From Hippasteria phrygiana (lineage: Eukaryota > Echinodermata > Asteroidea > Valvatida > Goniasteridae), in the NCBI GenBank assembly GCA_037893225.1, contig JAZGUH010000023.1:446501-510500 (forward strand): a DNA stretch of 64,000 nt, read 5' to 3'. The translations under genes were made by a program, and so were the position numbers. The notes beneath the pieces were generated by a model. It ran no database searches. It saw only the letters and a program-made list of their open reading frames with translations, and was not told the origin of the DNA. Within the stretch, counting starts at the first letter, position 1. The number at the start of each line of letters is the position of its first letter. Below are positions 11,898-22,049 of this stretch, in pieces.

Positions 11898-13705
11898 TCT
11901 ATACTATAAAGACCATAACCTGCGCCATCTTGGAATCTTGGAATTAGGACCGCGCCATCTTGGAAAATTGCGTCACGTTTGGTCGGGTGACTCGGCGTGG
12001 TGTCGCCGGTGATCGGGGGGCGAGGAGGGTACCAGAGTACTGTTCGGACGCTGGATCACGTGATGATGTCTCCCGAACGGCCGTACTGCGATAATGTCTG
12101 ATTGGCTGTTTCCAACAGACCTCCCGATTAGTCCGTGATGCGAGAAACCTCCCGAACTGCCGTGTTCCGGCGTGTCCGATTGGCCGTTTCCAACAAGCCT
12201 CCCCGTTGGTCGGCCTGACCCGCTGAATCCTCGGTGGTGCCGCGATATGATTCCCCCTTGCCGAAACGGGGTTTGCTCGAAACGGGGTACCAGTTACAGT
12301 CACGATATCCGGAACTGGCGCCTGCGTTTAAAGGGACACATTGCTTTGGATTTTGCGATTTGGGCTATAAAACTGAAATGGATATGGTTGGAAAGCTTTT
12401 TTAAAAGTAGATTATAAAGATTCACACAACTATCCCTTCAAATTGCGTAGTTTTTGTTTAATTTCGTGACAAATAACGGTCCGCCATTTTGTAGAACCAA
12501 ATGTTTGACTCCACAAAATGGCGGACCGTGTTCACCAGTCGTATTTCCAGTCGCAGCTGGTTGAAGTACGTTCTGTGGATCCATTTTGATGGCACGGCGC
12601 GCAGCACTGGCGATATGTGTCGCGAGGTAGAGAATGGTACCTGGCGATCATCTGATAGGTTTACAAGGCCACTGGCTGCGGCGCCAGCCTAAAGACTCTT
12701 ACAGCGTAGTTTGCGCATTATTTAGACGGTGGTATTTAGACGGTGGTCGGTGGTCGGGTATTTTTTTCGCATTCACGCTCACCCGGGCGTGTTTAGGCTA
12801 GGCCTACACATTGAACAAACCCCCAGGGTTTAACACTTTTTGAGACATAGAGGCTGAGTTATGTTTTTATTGATATGGTAAAAAAGAACGCCGACCCTGA
12901 ATCTGTCGATTTTTACGGTCAGTCGGGTTAAGGGCAACACAACAATTTTTTGGTCCTATGACCAGAATACCGTACGTGTGCATGACTACTTGCAATGGAC
13001 GAATTACTTTTCCCAACGATTTTGTACTTTTTGTAAATGTTTGGGAATTTCAAAAATATTATCCCCTACAGTATGAAAATATATCTTGGCGGCTGCTAGC
13101 AACATTTGTGCGTAAAGCGCGCAGCGGCTAATGCGCAATCCAGATTCTTATACATTGAGATCAGTGGGCTCAACTCATTCAAATTATAGAAGGATTTTCG
13201 GATAAAAAGCTGAAATCAGTCCAAAAATGGCAGAAAGTTCACATTTGTCTCAATTAAACCGACCCCTGACCTCCAACCTAAAGACGGCCCGAATTAAACG
13301 GTGCAGAAACAGTATGGTAGCCTAAGTCAAATTAAAGACGGATTTTCGCCTTCGGTAAAAAAAAAAGCTGAAACAAAAAGATTAACATCGGTCTTAAAGT
13401 GGCAGCCGGAATGCTGTTTCACGAAGTTTTGTACCATTCTAAATATCCGAACAATAATTTGTTTATTAAACAAATTAAAAGATCAACCTTCGACTTCCAA
13501 CCTAACTGGTGTCTAATACAACGGTGCAGAAACAGTCAGCCCAATTCAAATTTAAGACGGATTTTCGGGTAACAAAATAAAAACCTGTCATAAAAAGGCA
13601 GAATTCCATTCCCTCAAATTGTGTACCATAAGACAATGTTAGAAGTGCCCCGCCGCGCGGTCCACCCATCTAGCGGGGGCCGCGCGAAGCGCGGCATCCC
13701 GCTAG
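11898..13705 (+). mobile_element. Non-autonomous Helitron
   Basis: The 5' end is TCTATACTATAAAGACC directly after an A, and the 3' end is CTAG directly before a T, matching Helitron insertion between A and T without duplication. A GC-rich hairpin (GCCGCGC-GAA-GCGCGGC, about 13678-13694) lies 7 bp before CTAG, as expected of a Helitron 3' terminus. No Rep/helicase frame is present in 1.8 kb. Inside are a hairpin (ACGGTCCGCCATTTTGT mirrored, about 12476-12527) and a degenerate tandem repeat near the 3' side. Confidence 0.72.
13170..13640. repeat. Degenerate tandem repeat inside the Helitron
   Basis: Three occurrences of a TCAAATT-A-GACGGATTTTCG-type word (near 13178, 13325 and 13545) and two of CGGTGCAGAAACAGT (13298, 13521) show a divergent repeat with periods of roughly 145-225 bp. 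Internal tandem repeats are common in non-autonomous Helitrons. Confidence 0.5.
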
Positions 13706-14390
13706 TCAAGAGTAACACGCTCAAACGTACCCACAGAGTTTAGTGTTTGGTTCAGATAATTATCTAAGGAACTTCAGCCGTTTGTGGTTTGATCATGCTT
13801 GTAGGATCATGATCTCTATTTGCTGGATCACAATCCAGTATGCAGGATCATGTGTAAAACTTTGTGACTTATATCATGGAAAATATTTCTCCATGCTTAT
13901 ATGGATCATGAACCACCTTGCACAACTATGCACGAGACATACACACAGCTGGCACAGACATTCCATTCCAGAATGCAGCGCTAAGGTCATCATAGGTCAC
14001 ACCCAGGGTCAACCTATGTCACGCGCACTGCATGCAATGTCTTGGGCGAAGGTTATCAACTATGTACGTCACTGCACGTCACTACTACGAGTAATCGAGA
14101 CGGATGACGCAAGTAATGAATCCATATCTGTACTGTTGCATTGAGTTTCTATTTTATCCAATTTTATTTATTTCATATTACAAAACTATAAATGTAAACG
14201 CACACACATAGCAGTGCTAATATAGAGAAAGTACTAATACTGTACACACAAAATACCATAACATATAAAAAAGTACACAAGTTGTCAAATTGTGGTAACA
14301 GTTTGGAAAACAAGGAAAGTATGAACGCAATGCCGAGAAAAGTTTTTGTGTTGGAGCAACTATTTTTCGTCTTGAACGCAGACAGCGTCT
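13706..14390. other. Non-coding stretch
   Basis: A 133-codon plus-strand frame (13743-14144) lacks a domain and lies between repeats; I do not call it. Clusters of GGATCATG words near 13790-13920 look like local simple-sequence expansion. Confidence 0.35.
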
Positions 14391-14582
14391 AATCAAGTCA
14401 ATCACAAGTCACTTCACAAGTCACTTCACAATTCTGGTCTCAAGCCATGTAACAAGCTATTCAAATACACTATATAACAAAAGCATTCTTTTGTCATTGT
14501 TCATCCCATTGAGCCGACTTGTGATTGACTTGTGATCCGTCTTTTGATCTGACTTGTGCTTGACTTGTGATTGACTTGATTA
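14391..14582. repeat. GACTTGTGATT minisatellite, inverted arrangement
   Basis: TCAAGTCAATCACAAGTCACTT-type units at 14393-14435 face TTGACTTGTGATT-type units at 14515-14580, so two runs of the same 11-12 bp motif lie in opposite orientation about 80 bp apart. The same motif occurs in intron 1 of each transporter copy. Confidence 0.6.
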
Positions 14583-14804
14583 CAACTCTGGCGTCATGGC
14601 AAATATAAAATCGGAAAAAGTGGTGAAACTTGAATCCGTTATTTATCGACGGTTTATTTTCGTATTGATTGTCTCATTGGAACACATTAACAATTCAATT
14701 TGAACCTTTAGTTTCCAAGGTGATACCTAGCTCATTCACTCCGCGTCCCGATATAATATATGGTAGTCATTTTTAGTAGAACATGACATGAGCATTAAAC
14801 GTAG

Positions 14805-15150
14805 TATACAGCATTTGCAAACATAAAAAACTACTGAATTATTACGAAATACCGTACTAGATTGTAAGTAAATAGCAGTCTCAAGCATACTGTGAAAATC
14901 ATGACACCTGGTGTGCTTTCGTTTTCAAGAAAAGTAGAAATTTATATTGTTTTCCAACGATTGTCGGCCGACAATCGTTGGAAATAGTCTAGTTCACTCA
15001 CTCACTCACTCAACCGCAAAGACAGCATTGGTCCGGCGCGCTGATCTCCTGTCCACGTCGAACAGCTTGGTTACAGGCACTATACCTCAAACTGATAATT
15101 TCCCGACTCTATAAATTGCTCCGTATAGGGTCAGGGAACCAGACCAGTGG
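14805..15150 (-). repeat. Dispersed repeat containing a 34-bp perfect palindrome
   Basis: On the minus strand this is a divergent copy of sequence found in transporter units A (29590-29875) and B (47390-47640). Shared landmarks are TCCCTGACCCTAT, AGCAATTTATAGAG, an NNGGCCGNN-centred palindrome and ACAGCACACCAGGTG-like sequence. Here the palindrome (14951-14984, half site TTTCCAACGATTGTCGG) is perfect. An ACTC microsatellite at about 14996-15012 interrupts it. Confidence 0.6.
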
Positions 15151-15340
15151 AACATAATATTTTTTCTCTGTGTTTTTCCAACATCTCTGCACACAAAGCT
15201 TTAAACAGGTCAGTGTTACAGTATTTGCTAGCACGCTATAAAATACTAACCCCCAAATCAAATCCATTTATTTCTGAAAATTACAACAAAAGCAAATGAT
15301 GTATACTACCTTCAATAGAGCTATCACAGTTATTCATCAA

Positions 15341-17004
15341 TTATTCGGATACAATATATGGATCTGAGTATGACGAGCTACTACTGCTAGTGTCCTGTGG
15401 TGATGAAACGTCCGAGGACATGATGTCCCGGTACACGACCTCAGCTGCACCGGACCCCTCTTGATCACCGTCCCCTGAAGAGCCCAGCCACCTCCCTTCA
15501 CTACTCTCCATCGAAGGTGGTGGGTCACCCTCCCCGCCCCTCATGTAGTACCCATCGTAAGGGAATGAAGAGCTGATGTATGTCCGCTGTCCTGGTCGTT
15601 CGTAATAAGACGACGATTCTTCATCAGAAGAGGACCGAAAGGAGCTTGGATCTATTTCTGGTACGGGATCGACGACCACGCTGTCTGGTTTCGGACTCGC
15701 GAAATGGACTTCTCCCTCTTCAGTGGTGTCAACAGCAACGAAGTCAGGGGTGACGTCATGCCTGGGAGGCCACAGTCCACCGTCATCGATTTTGATCGGT
15801 GGATGTGAGTACGGAACCTCTAGCGGAGAATTATTGTCACTCTCATGACCATACAGACGCTCCTTAGGGACGAAGGGTTCGTTGAATCTGACTTGCCGCG
15901 CCCTAAAGACGATAGCAAGAGCACCAAGGGCTCCAGCCACCAAGATGAGGGTTGTCATGACGACGGCACATGCGCAAATGGTTGCCCGTCTGAATTGCCA
16001 TCGGCTGTATTGGTTGTCAACCTGTAACATGGGGGGAAAAGAGGACTACACTGTAAGCAAAACGATAGTGAAAGTTCCCATGCAGCCAAAAACAAAGTTT
16101 GGGCGCCGATTACAACAGGCAACCCAAGAAATAGAAAACACCAAAACAAACTGGTCGCAAGAGTAGTACATTTTTCCACGGTAAAAATATTATTCGACCC
16201 ACCGTCGATTATTTTTTCGAGTGGAAAATTGTCCCACGTAATTTTGCATGAAAGAAATGAATGTAATCATCTTGTTTCATCCCAAGTCCCTCTACAACCC
16301 TGTTTGCAGAGTTTTGTGCATGAAAGGGAAAACTTTTTAGAGTGCTGTTCATGTTGCCATATTTTGTACCATATTTTGTGGCAAAATTCTACAAATTCGA
16401 ACGAACATTAACCCATTTCGGGACTGACCGAGGAAGTATATACATTGTAGAACTATTTACTGGCGCAAAATCACAGAATATTGGGCAAGAACTCGTCTGA
16501 CGACCATGACAGAGCTCAGTACTGCAACAGTACAAAAATTAATGGTTAGGGCAATAGGGCGGTACATGAGAAAATGTAAAGTGCGTCCAGGAACGGGAAA
16601 ACAATGGACATTCGTTCTTGCTCAGAATTCATCGTGGATTGATCTCCATCAATCATAGATTCACCAGCGATGCAGACAGTACCAAATATTTAAAACACCA
16701 CTGGAGAATATACACATAGCCTTCCTTCCCCACAGTGGAAAATTAAGGAGCATAACCACGGGAGGAGCTTATTCTTCCATCAGTCCGGTAAATTTGGCAA
16801 ATAATCTTGCTTACCCGTTGGTCTACACCATCGACCATGTACAGCACGGCAGACTCTTTCTTCTCCTGTGTTGGTTTCTCTGGAGGCACAGCCACCGTGG
16901 TCGCTATCGTATTCTTGGGGAACATTCTTACAATTTCTGCTCCGTTGGATGCTAGAAAATCCCGAATGAGGTTGGGAACTAATACAACAATCAACGAAGA
17001 ACTC
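15341..17004 (-). CDS. Unrecognised single-pass membrane protein, 5' end incomplete
   Basis: Two exons are supported on the minus strand. The upstream one is 16815-17004, with acceptor CTTTAG and donor CGG/GTAAGC; the last is 15341-16021, with acceptor TTACAG, ending in TAA. Both junctions are in phase 0. No ATG is in frame before a stop at the 5' side, so an earlier exon is missing. The product has a basic stretch (SRWQFRR) before one strong transmembrane segment (about CACAVVMTTLILVAGALGAL), then about 180 residues rich in Ser, Asp, Glu and Pro. The charge bias suggests a cytoplasmic N-terminus and an extracellular acidic, mucin-like tail. I recognise no family. Confidence 0.6.
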
Positions 17005-17221
17005 CTAAAGAGCGTGCAGGCGGACCCAACGATGGCGAAGCCAGGCCGATAGCGTGTGTGACGTGCCTGTGTTCAACTGGAGTTTATAATAAAGCGCTAC
17101 CGGATATGTACATCATCTAGAACCTTCACGTACCATCACGTACCCACGCACTTCCTACCGGGGGGTGGTCAGTTCCTATGTCACCGAGTGGTGGTACGTA
17201 CGTGCGTAAAATATCGGCTTC

Positions 17222-17413
17222 CTATTGTTTGTTGAGTTTGTTCACTTCCGTCTTATAGCACCAATTGGAACCAAGGCTGACTTCCTGGTATTCGTACCAA
17301 GCACAGCCCTGCACGTCACGCTGTTCGATCCCTTCCAAACGGATTGCCCAATCTGTCAAATTCCGTCGGAGCAAGTTTTCTTCCTCCATGGTTAGGCCAT
17401 CACATTCCTTCAT
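17222..17413 (-). CDS. Possible small coding exon, unrecognised
   Basis: A true ATG at 17413 opens a 63-codon frame beginning MKECDGLTMEEENLLRR, with protein-like composition (helix-like, Trp, Tyr and Cys residues) and no repeats. It lies just upstream, on the same strand, of the membrane-protein exons, but I see no donor site joining them, and the frame ends in its own TAG. It may be a short gene, a terminal exon, or chance. Confidence 0.25.
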   Translation of the reverse strand: MKECDGLTMEEENLLRRNLTDWAIRLEGIEQRDVQGCAWYEYQEVSLGSNWCYKTEVNKLNKQ

Positions 17414-18308
17414 TAGTATATACCGAATTTGCCAAAAATGGCTGGACCACTTTGAAGGGGCTTGAATTCAATTCAAACAAGATTTAATTCGCAGTTTTTA
17501 CCAAATGAAAATACATACTGTGATTTAAGTTTCAGTTACTGCAAAAATTATGAATATGAAGAAAATATTAAATGGTGGAATTGAGGCATATTTCCTGGTA
17601 AGCAAAGCTCGAATACATCAGACAAAACGGGACAAGGCAGGATGTAGGGGGAACTTTGAACATAAAGACAATGACGAAAGAATATTAAAGCAAACATCCT
17701 ATATCCCTTTATAGTATTTTTATAGTCTGTCCAATGTTAAAAGAAGGGATCGGTATTCGGCAATACTTCTGGCCAGCCTTCTGTCCCGCACATGTGAACT
17801 GGGTTTTTATACTTCGAAAAATCGATAAAAAAGTGATTTCAAACCAATTCTTTGGGTACTGACGCTACTAGACAAAGTCTTTCAAACCATGGAGGAAGGA
17901 ATTCCTCCATGTTCAAACTAACATGTATAACCATGGAGGTAGGAAAAGACTAATTGTCACGGTGCCATGCGGGCTCAGTGTAGGCCTATGTATAGAAACG
18001 CTTCCAGGAATTGCGGAGACAGAGGTCCGGTTCTACAAATTTGCCCGATAAAAAAGGTCAACTTCAAGTAGAAGAATCTGTTAACCTGAAGAAAAAAAAG
18101 AGGGGGGAAAAGAAAGAAAGACAAGATAAAGGTGGTCCACACGTGCGGTTTGTTTACCGTTCACGCTGGTCACGTGGGTGACCTTGCTTTGAGCTACCAT
18201 TTATTTGCGACTGTAAGACCTTCAACAAGCTACATAATGGCGTGAATCAACACCAATAATGCTAAACAGGTGTTTTATAACCACCTGCCAACTGCCTCGG
18301 GGCTCGAT

Positions 18309-18362
18309 ATACAACGGCTGTTTGCTGAAATACTAACAGCGATCAGCAAACAGCCGTTGTAT
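18309..18362. repeat. Short hairpin
   Basis: ATACAACGGCTGTTTGCTGA and its reverse complement face each other across a 14-bp loop. It could form a cruciform or be a minimal MITE. Confidence 0.6.
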
Positions 18363-18419
18363 TAAAGAAGATTCGTTTCTCTGCATTGACCTTTTCTTTA
18401 GTTCAGTTGTAACGTTATA

Positions 18420-18480
18420 CATAGCCCAGGTTGGACTCCTAGTATCTCCATTTACATTGCGCTACAACCTGGGCTATACA
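18420..18480. repeat. Short inverted repeat
   Basis: ATAGCCCAGGTTG on the left is mirrored by CAACCTGGGCTAT on the right, 34 bp apart, directly after the 18309-18362 hairpin. Confidence 0.5.
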
Positions 18481-20916
18481 GGAATTCACCGACGCCATTT
18501 TTACAGTGGTGCTGCGCTCGCATGCTGATTGCGCGCGTTCTTTAATTTCAGTCGCGCGCGCATTTTGGCAAGTTGTAAAACACCCTGTTGGTCGAAACTG
18601 CGAGCGCCTCGCCACCGCAGTAAATGCTTCTAATTTTGGTCGCCGGATTCGTCTATACATGTACATTGATATCAACGTTATAGACGCACCGTAAAATAAT
18701 AATCATCAGCTTACTTGTGAAAGGATATTCCTTTTCCCGACTCAAGTTTCCTTCCTTCTCCGGGCAATTCACTGCCGCGCACACGTTAACCATTGTTCTT
18801 GTCTATTTTGACCAAATCGGTTGCGAAATCCATTTTTTCCCCACGAAAATGAAGAATTAAAGAAAAAAAGTCTTCCACTTTTTCAAAAACTCCGTTTGAA
18901 AGTACACACAACGCAGTCGCGTCACGTTTGTTCTTTACCCTCATTTAAAACGCGCACTCGGGACGGCGTTTAGACGCGGTGTCCTATCCAGTCTATATAA
19001 TGGAGATCAATTACCCCCCCCCCCCCCCCCCTACTCTCCCCCTATAGAAAGCCCTAGCTACGCCGCTCGATTAGGCATCATGGAGAAATAGAACAGCTCG
19101 TTTCGGATAGCTCGAAAACGTGCAGTGAAACTTCATTGTGCAGTTTGCGCAGGAATTGTGTACACAAAACCACATAGGCTATAAGGGTGAAAAGTGTACG
19201 ATAAAGCAGTCGGTCAACTATGTCAGTTTCTTTGGCTATGATTTCGAAAACGAGTCAAGCACACATAAAAAAAGGTGTTTAATTGTTATGTGGCGCTATA
19301 AAGTTCAAAGGCGGACCAAAGGTGCTCCGACTGCTGTTCGAAATAACACAATAAGCCCCACACATGCTGTGACCCTTTTCCAGTTTCCCCCAATATGAAA
19401 AGTGTTTAGAGGCCGTAAGAATTAAATACCTGATTAAAACGTTGACCTCAAGTCCGCCATTTTGTCCAAACCGAGTTAGACCATCACCTCCATGGTTTAG
19501 ACACAGGAAGTTACTGGTAACACCATATGGGCTATCCTGTGTGCGACTTTTTTTTTCAAAATCTTTTCAAGTGGACTTGTGCCCTATTTTCAATCAGGTA
19601 TTCAATTGGTTGAAATTATTTCAATATACGTCACGGATCGACACTAGCTACTATACAAAAAGGTGAAACTCACCGAGCATGGATAATAGAGATAGGTGCG
19701 GCACTCGACCTTGACAAAATTCAATAGTACTTGTTGGGTAGTTTGGTAGCGGCTAACGATAAAGTATAAATTTGTTGTCAGCGAGGATAAGTTTCTGTGC
19801 GCGTGATTAAGGTAAGTTATTTTCTATAGGTCGCCACGAAGAAGACAGAGACACTGCAGGTGTTAGAATGAGGGAAAGAGTCAAAGAAGCAAAAAGGTAG
19901 GAACTGAAATTCCTCTTGAAATACAGACTGGGCCATTTTTTTTACTTTATAATAATATAGAAAAGACCTCCCGAAACAAATTTTCGTCAGCCGGAGGTTG
20001 GGGAAACTTTGTGACGTTTGTGGCGCAATTTTTAACACTGCTGCGTGCATTCTGAGCGTTTCGCCTTAAAGACCTAGGCCTAATAGCAGTTAACGCAGCA
20101 TGTTTCATTCACAATTATTACTGCAAAAATAAGTTGGACCGTGATCCACCCTTAAAGAGTGTATAGTTTCTACTATTGCGATGGTAAAAATGGATTGTGC
20201 CATTCAGTTTATTGCAATTGACCGATTGCGCGACCAATGTTGACATGTCATCACGTGACTTATAGTTGGTATTACGTCATCTCAGCTGATGCAGTGGGAC
20301 GTGCATGCAGTAGAATATGCGTGCCGAGTACTTTACCGACAATCGGCTGTATTTTTGGTAAATAATGCTTATAACACAATTACGAAGCCCTTTTATTGAA
20401 GTAATTGTATGTTGTGACATTGATTTAAATCACATTATCTGTTTCATAAATTACGAGAATTCTACTACAAAAGAGGTTTCTTTTGAGGGGAATTGAGCTA
20501 TGGTTAGACCCCCTTTGTTTGTAATGTAAATAATGTTATCACCGTAAAATTTAAAAAGCGTTGGAAAAGTGAGCGTTTATACCTTGCGGAATTTCAAATA
20601 GACAAAGGAATCACACATTTTTGAAGAAGAAATTAAGACTTTTATTTTGGATGATTGCAGCTTCAAAATTGTGACATTAAGGCCGTGTCCGAAATGGGCG
20701 TCTAGAGCTACAGCTACGGCTACGTCACGCGTAGTTGTAATAGACAAACACCTAGACAATATCCCTAGACAAGCGATTCGGACGCAGCTTTTGTGTGTGA
20801 TCGCGGCCGTCCATGTGAGCGGCCATCTTGTTAGATGCAGTCAATGTTTACATGTACACGTACAGTGTACAATCTCAAGCCAAGTCAACTCTGTGATGTG
20901 CCATGTCAGGCCTGTT

Positions 20917-21032
20917 CCCTGACCTGAGACTGGGGGGTTTGTCAAAGCCCAAAATGGAACTTTTTGCACGTACGCCCTGACCTGATACTGGAGGAGGGGG
21001 GGGGGTCGTCAAACCCCAAAGTGGAACTTTTT
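20917..21032. repeat. Two-copy tandem duplication
   Basis: The block CCCTGACCTGAGACTGG through AATGGAACTTTTT (20917-20969) recurs at 20975-21032 with changes (GATACTGG, AGTGGAACTTTTT). It is followed by (CA)-rich sequence and a poly-C run. Confidence 0.6.
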
Positions 21033-21474
21033 ATAAAAAGAAAACCCAAAACACACACAAAAACACTACACACACACAAGAAGCGGAACTCATCAGCAAA
21101 CAGGGGGTTCGTTCGAACCCCCCGAACCCCCCCCCCCCCCCCCCCCCCCAGTGTACGGGCCTGAATGTCAAGCGAGACTGAAGTTGTCAGACTTTAGCTG
21201 CTATACAGCCACCCCTTCTAATCAATTAATTTTAGGATGCAATTAAGAAATTTGCAGCTTCGGTACATTTTCATTACAAATATTGGCAGCAACATTTTTT
21301 GCCATGTAAAAAAACCACCAGTTGATCGTCCTTGCCCGCATACTTTTTGGAAGCCGCATCCTTTTTGTTTTTAATTGTTATTTCCCCCAAGACTAGATTT
21401 TCATGTATTTTTGCTGCAACTGCTGGTGCTAGTGCTAGTTGTATTAGTACCCCAACGTTCCGTGCAACTATCAC

Positions 21475-21620
21475 ATCGTGAACTAGTCCCAGTAACTAGG
21501 ACCTTACTTATCGCTTTTTTAACATCTAGGCATGATCTGGCGATAGTATCGCCAGATCATGTCCAGATGTTAAAAAAGCGATAAGTAATTAGGTCCTAGT
21601 TACTGGGACTAATCGTGAAC
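21475..21620. mobile_element. Palindromic MITE with perfect 9-bp target duplication
   Basis: The 128-bp element (21484-21611) begins TAGTCCCAGTAACTAGGACC and ends with the reverse complement; the arms pair over almost the whole length around GGCGATAGTATCGCC. ATCGTGAAC occurs immediately on both sides (21475-21483 and 21612-21620). A 9-bp duplication points to a Mutator-like origin. It resembles the hairpin in the left arm of the foldback element at 4106-5120. Confidence 0.8.
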
Positions 21621-21919
21621 ATCGTTCCTTAAAGTTATAGAATTTCCAAGACTTGCTGGAACTGTCCTTACTAGCTTTATTAAACCATTCCGGTAAGGTC
21701 TCGGGTATATATAAACTCCAGAATATTCTTCAGAGATTTCGAGAAAGAAAAGCCTCGATCGAACAAACAAACAAATGCAACAATCATCATGTACTTTACA
21801 ACAGCGGCACTTTGCTATGGAGGACGCCATGTTTGTTGACGTTTGATACCCACTGTAGGTCACGTGACTTAGAGGGCGCAATCTGTCTATTACTGTGCCA
21901 ACTTCAAGGCTACGAAAAA

Positions 21920-21971
21920 AAGATCCGGTACGGTATTCCGGAGGTCGCAGGTTCGAATCCCGCTCCTGCCA
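21920..21971 (+). repeat. tRNA-derived SINE fragment
   Basis: GGAGGTCGCAGGTTCGAATCC followed by CGCTCCTGCC looks like the T-arm and acceptor end of a tRNA, with B box GGTTCGAATCC at 21950-21960. The 5' half of a tRNA is not recognisable. It is probably the head remnant of a tRNA-derived SINE, about 80 bp upstream of the profilin start. Confidence 0.45.
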
Positions 21972-22049
21972 GTTTCTTTGTTCACTTTGAAAATGTAAAA
22001 AGAGATCCTAATTACAGCATTATTTTTTGGTTTAAAGTTTCCTAGCACA

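Larger units (their letters stand above)
17414..21474. other. Intergenic, repeats only
   Basis: No supported gene. It contains hairpins at 18309-18362 and 18420-18480, poly-C tracts at 19014-19031 and 21127-21149, and a two-copy tandem duplication at 20917-21032. CCATGGAGG-like words recur near 17890 and 17930 in inverted orientation. Confidence 0.45.

Noticed and set aside
21920..21971. A tRNA gene
   Set aside because: Only the T-arm and acceptor side are visible; there is no A box or anticodon arm.
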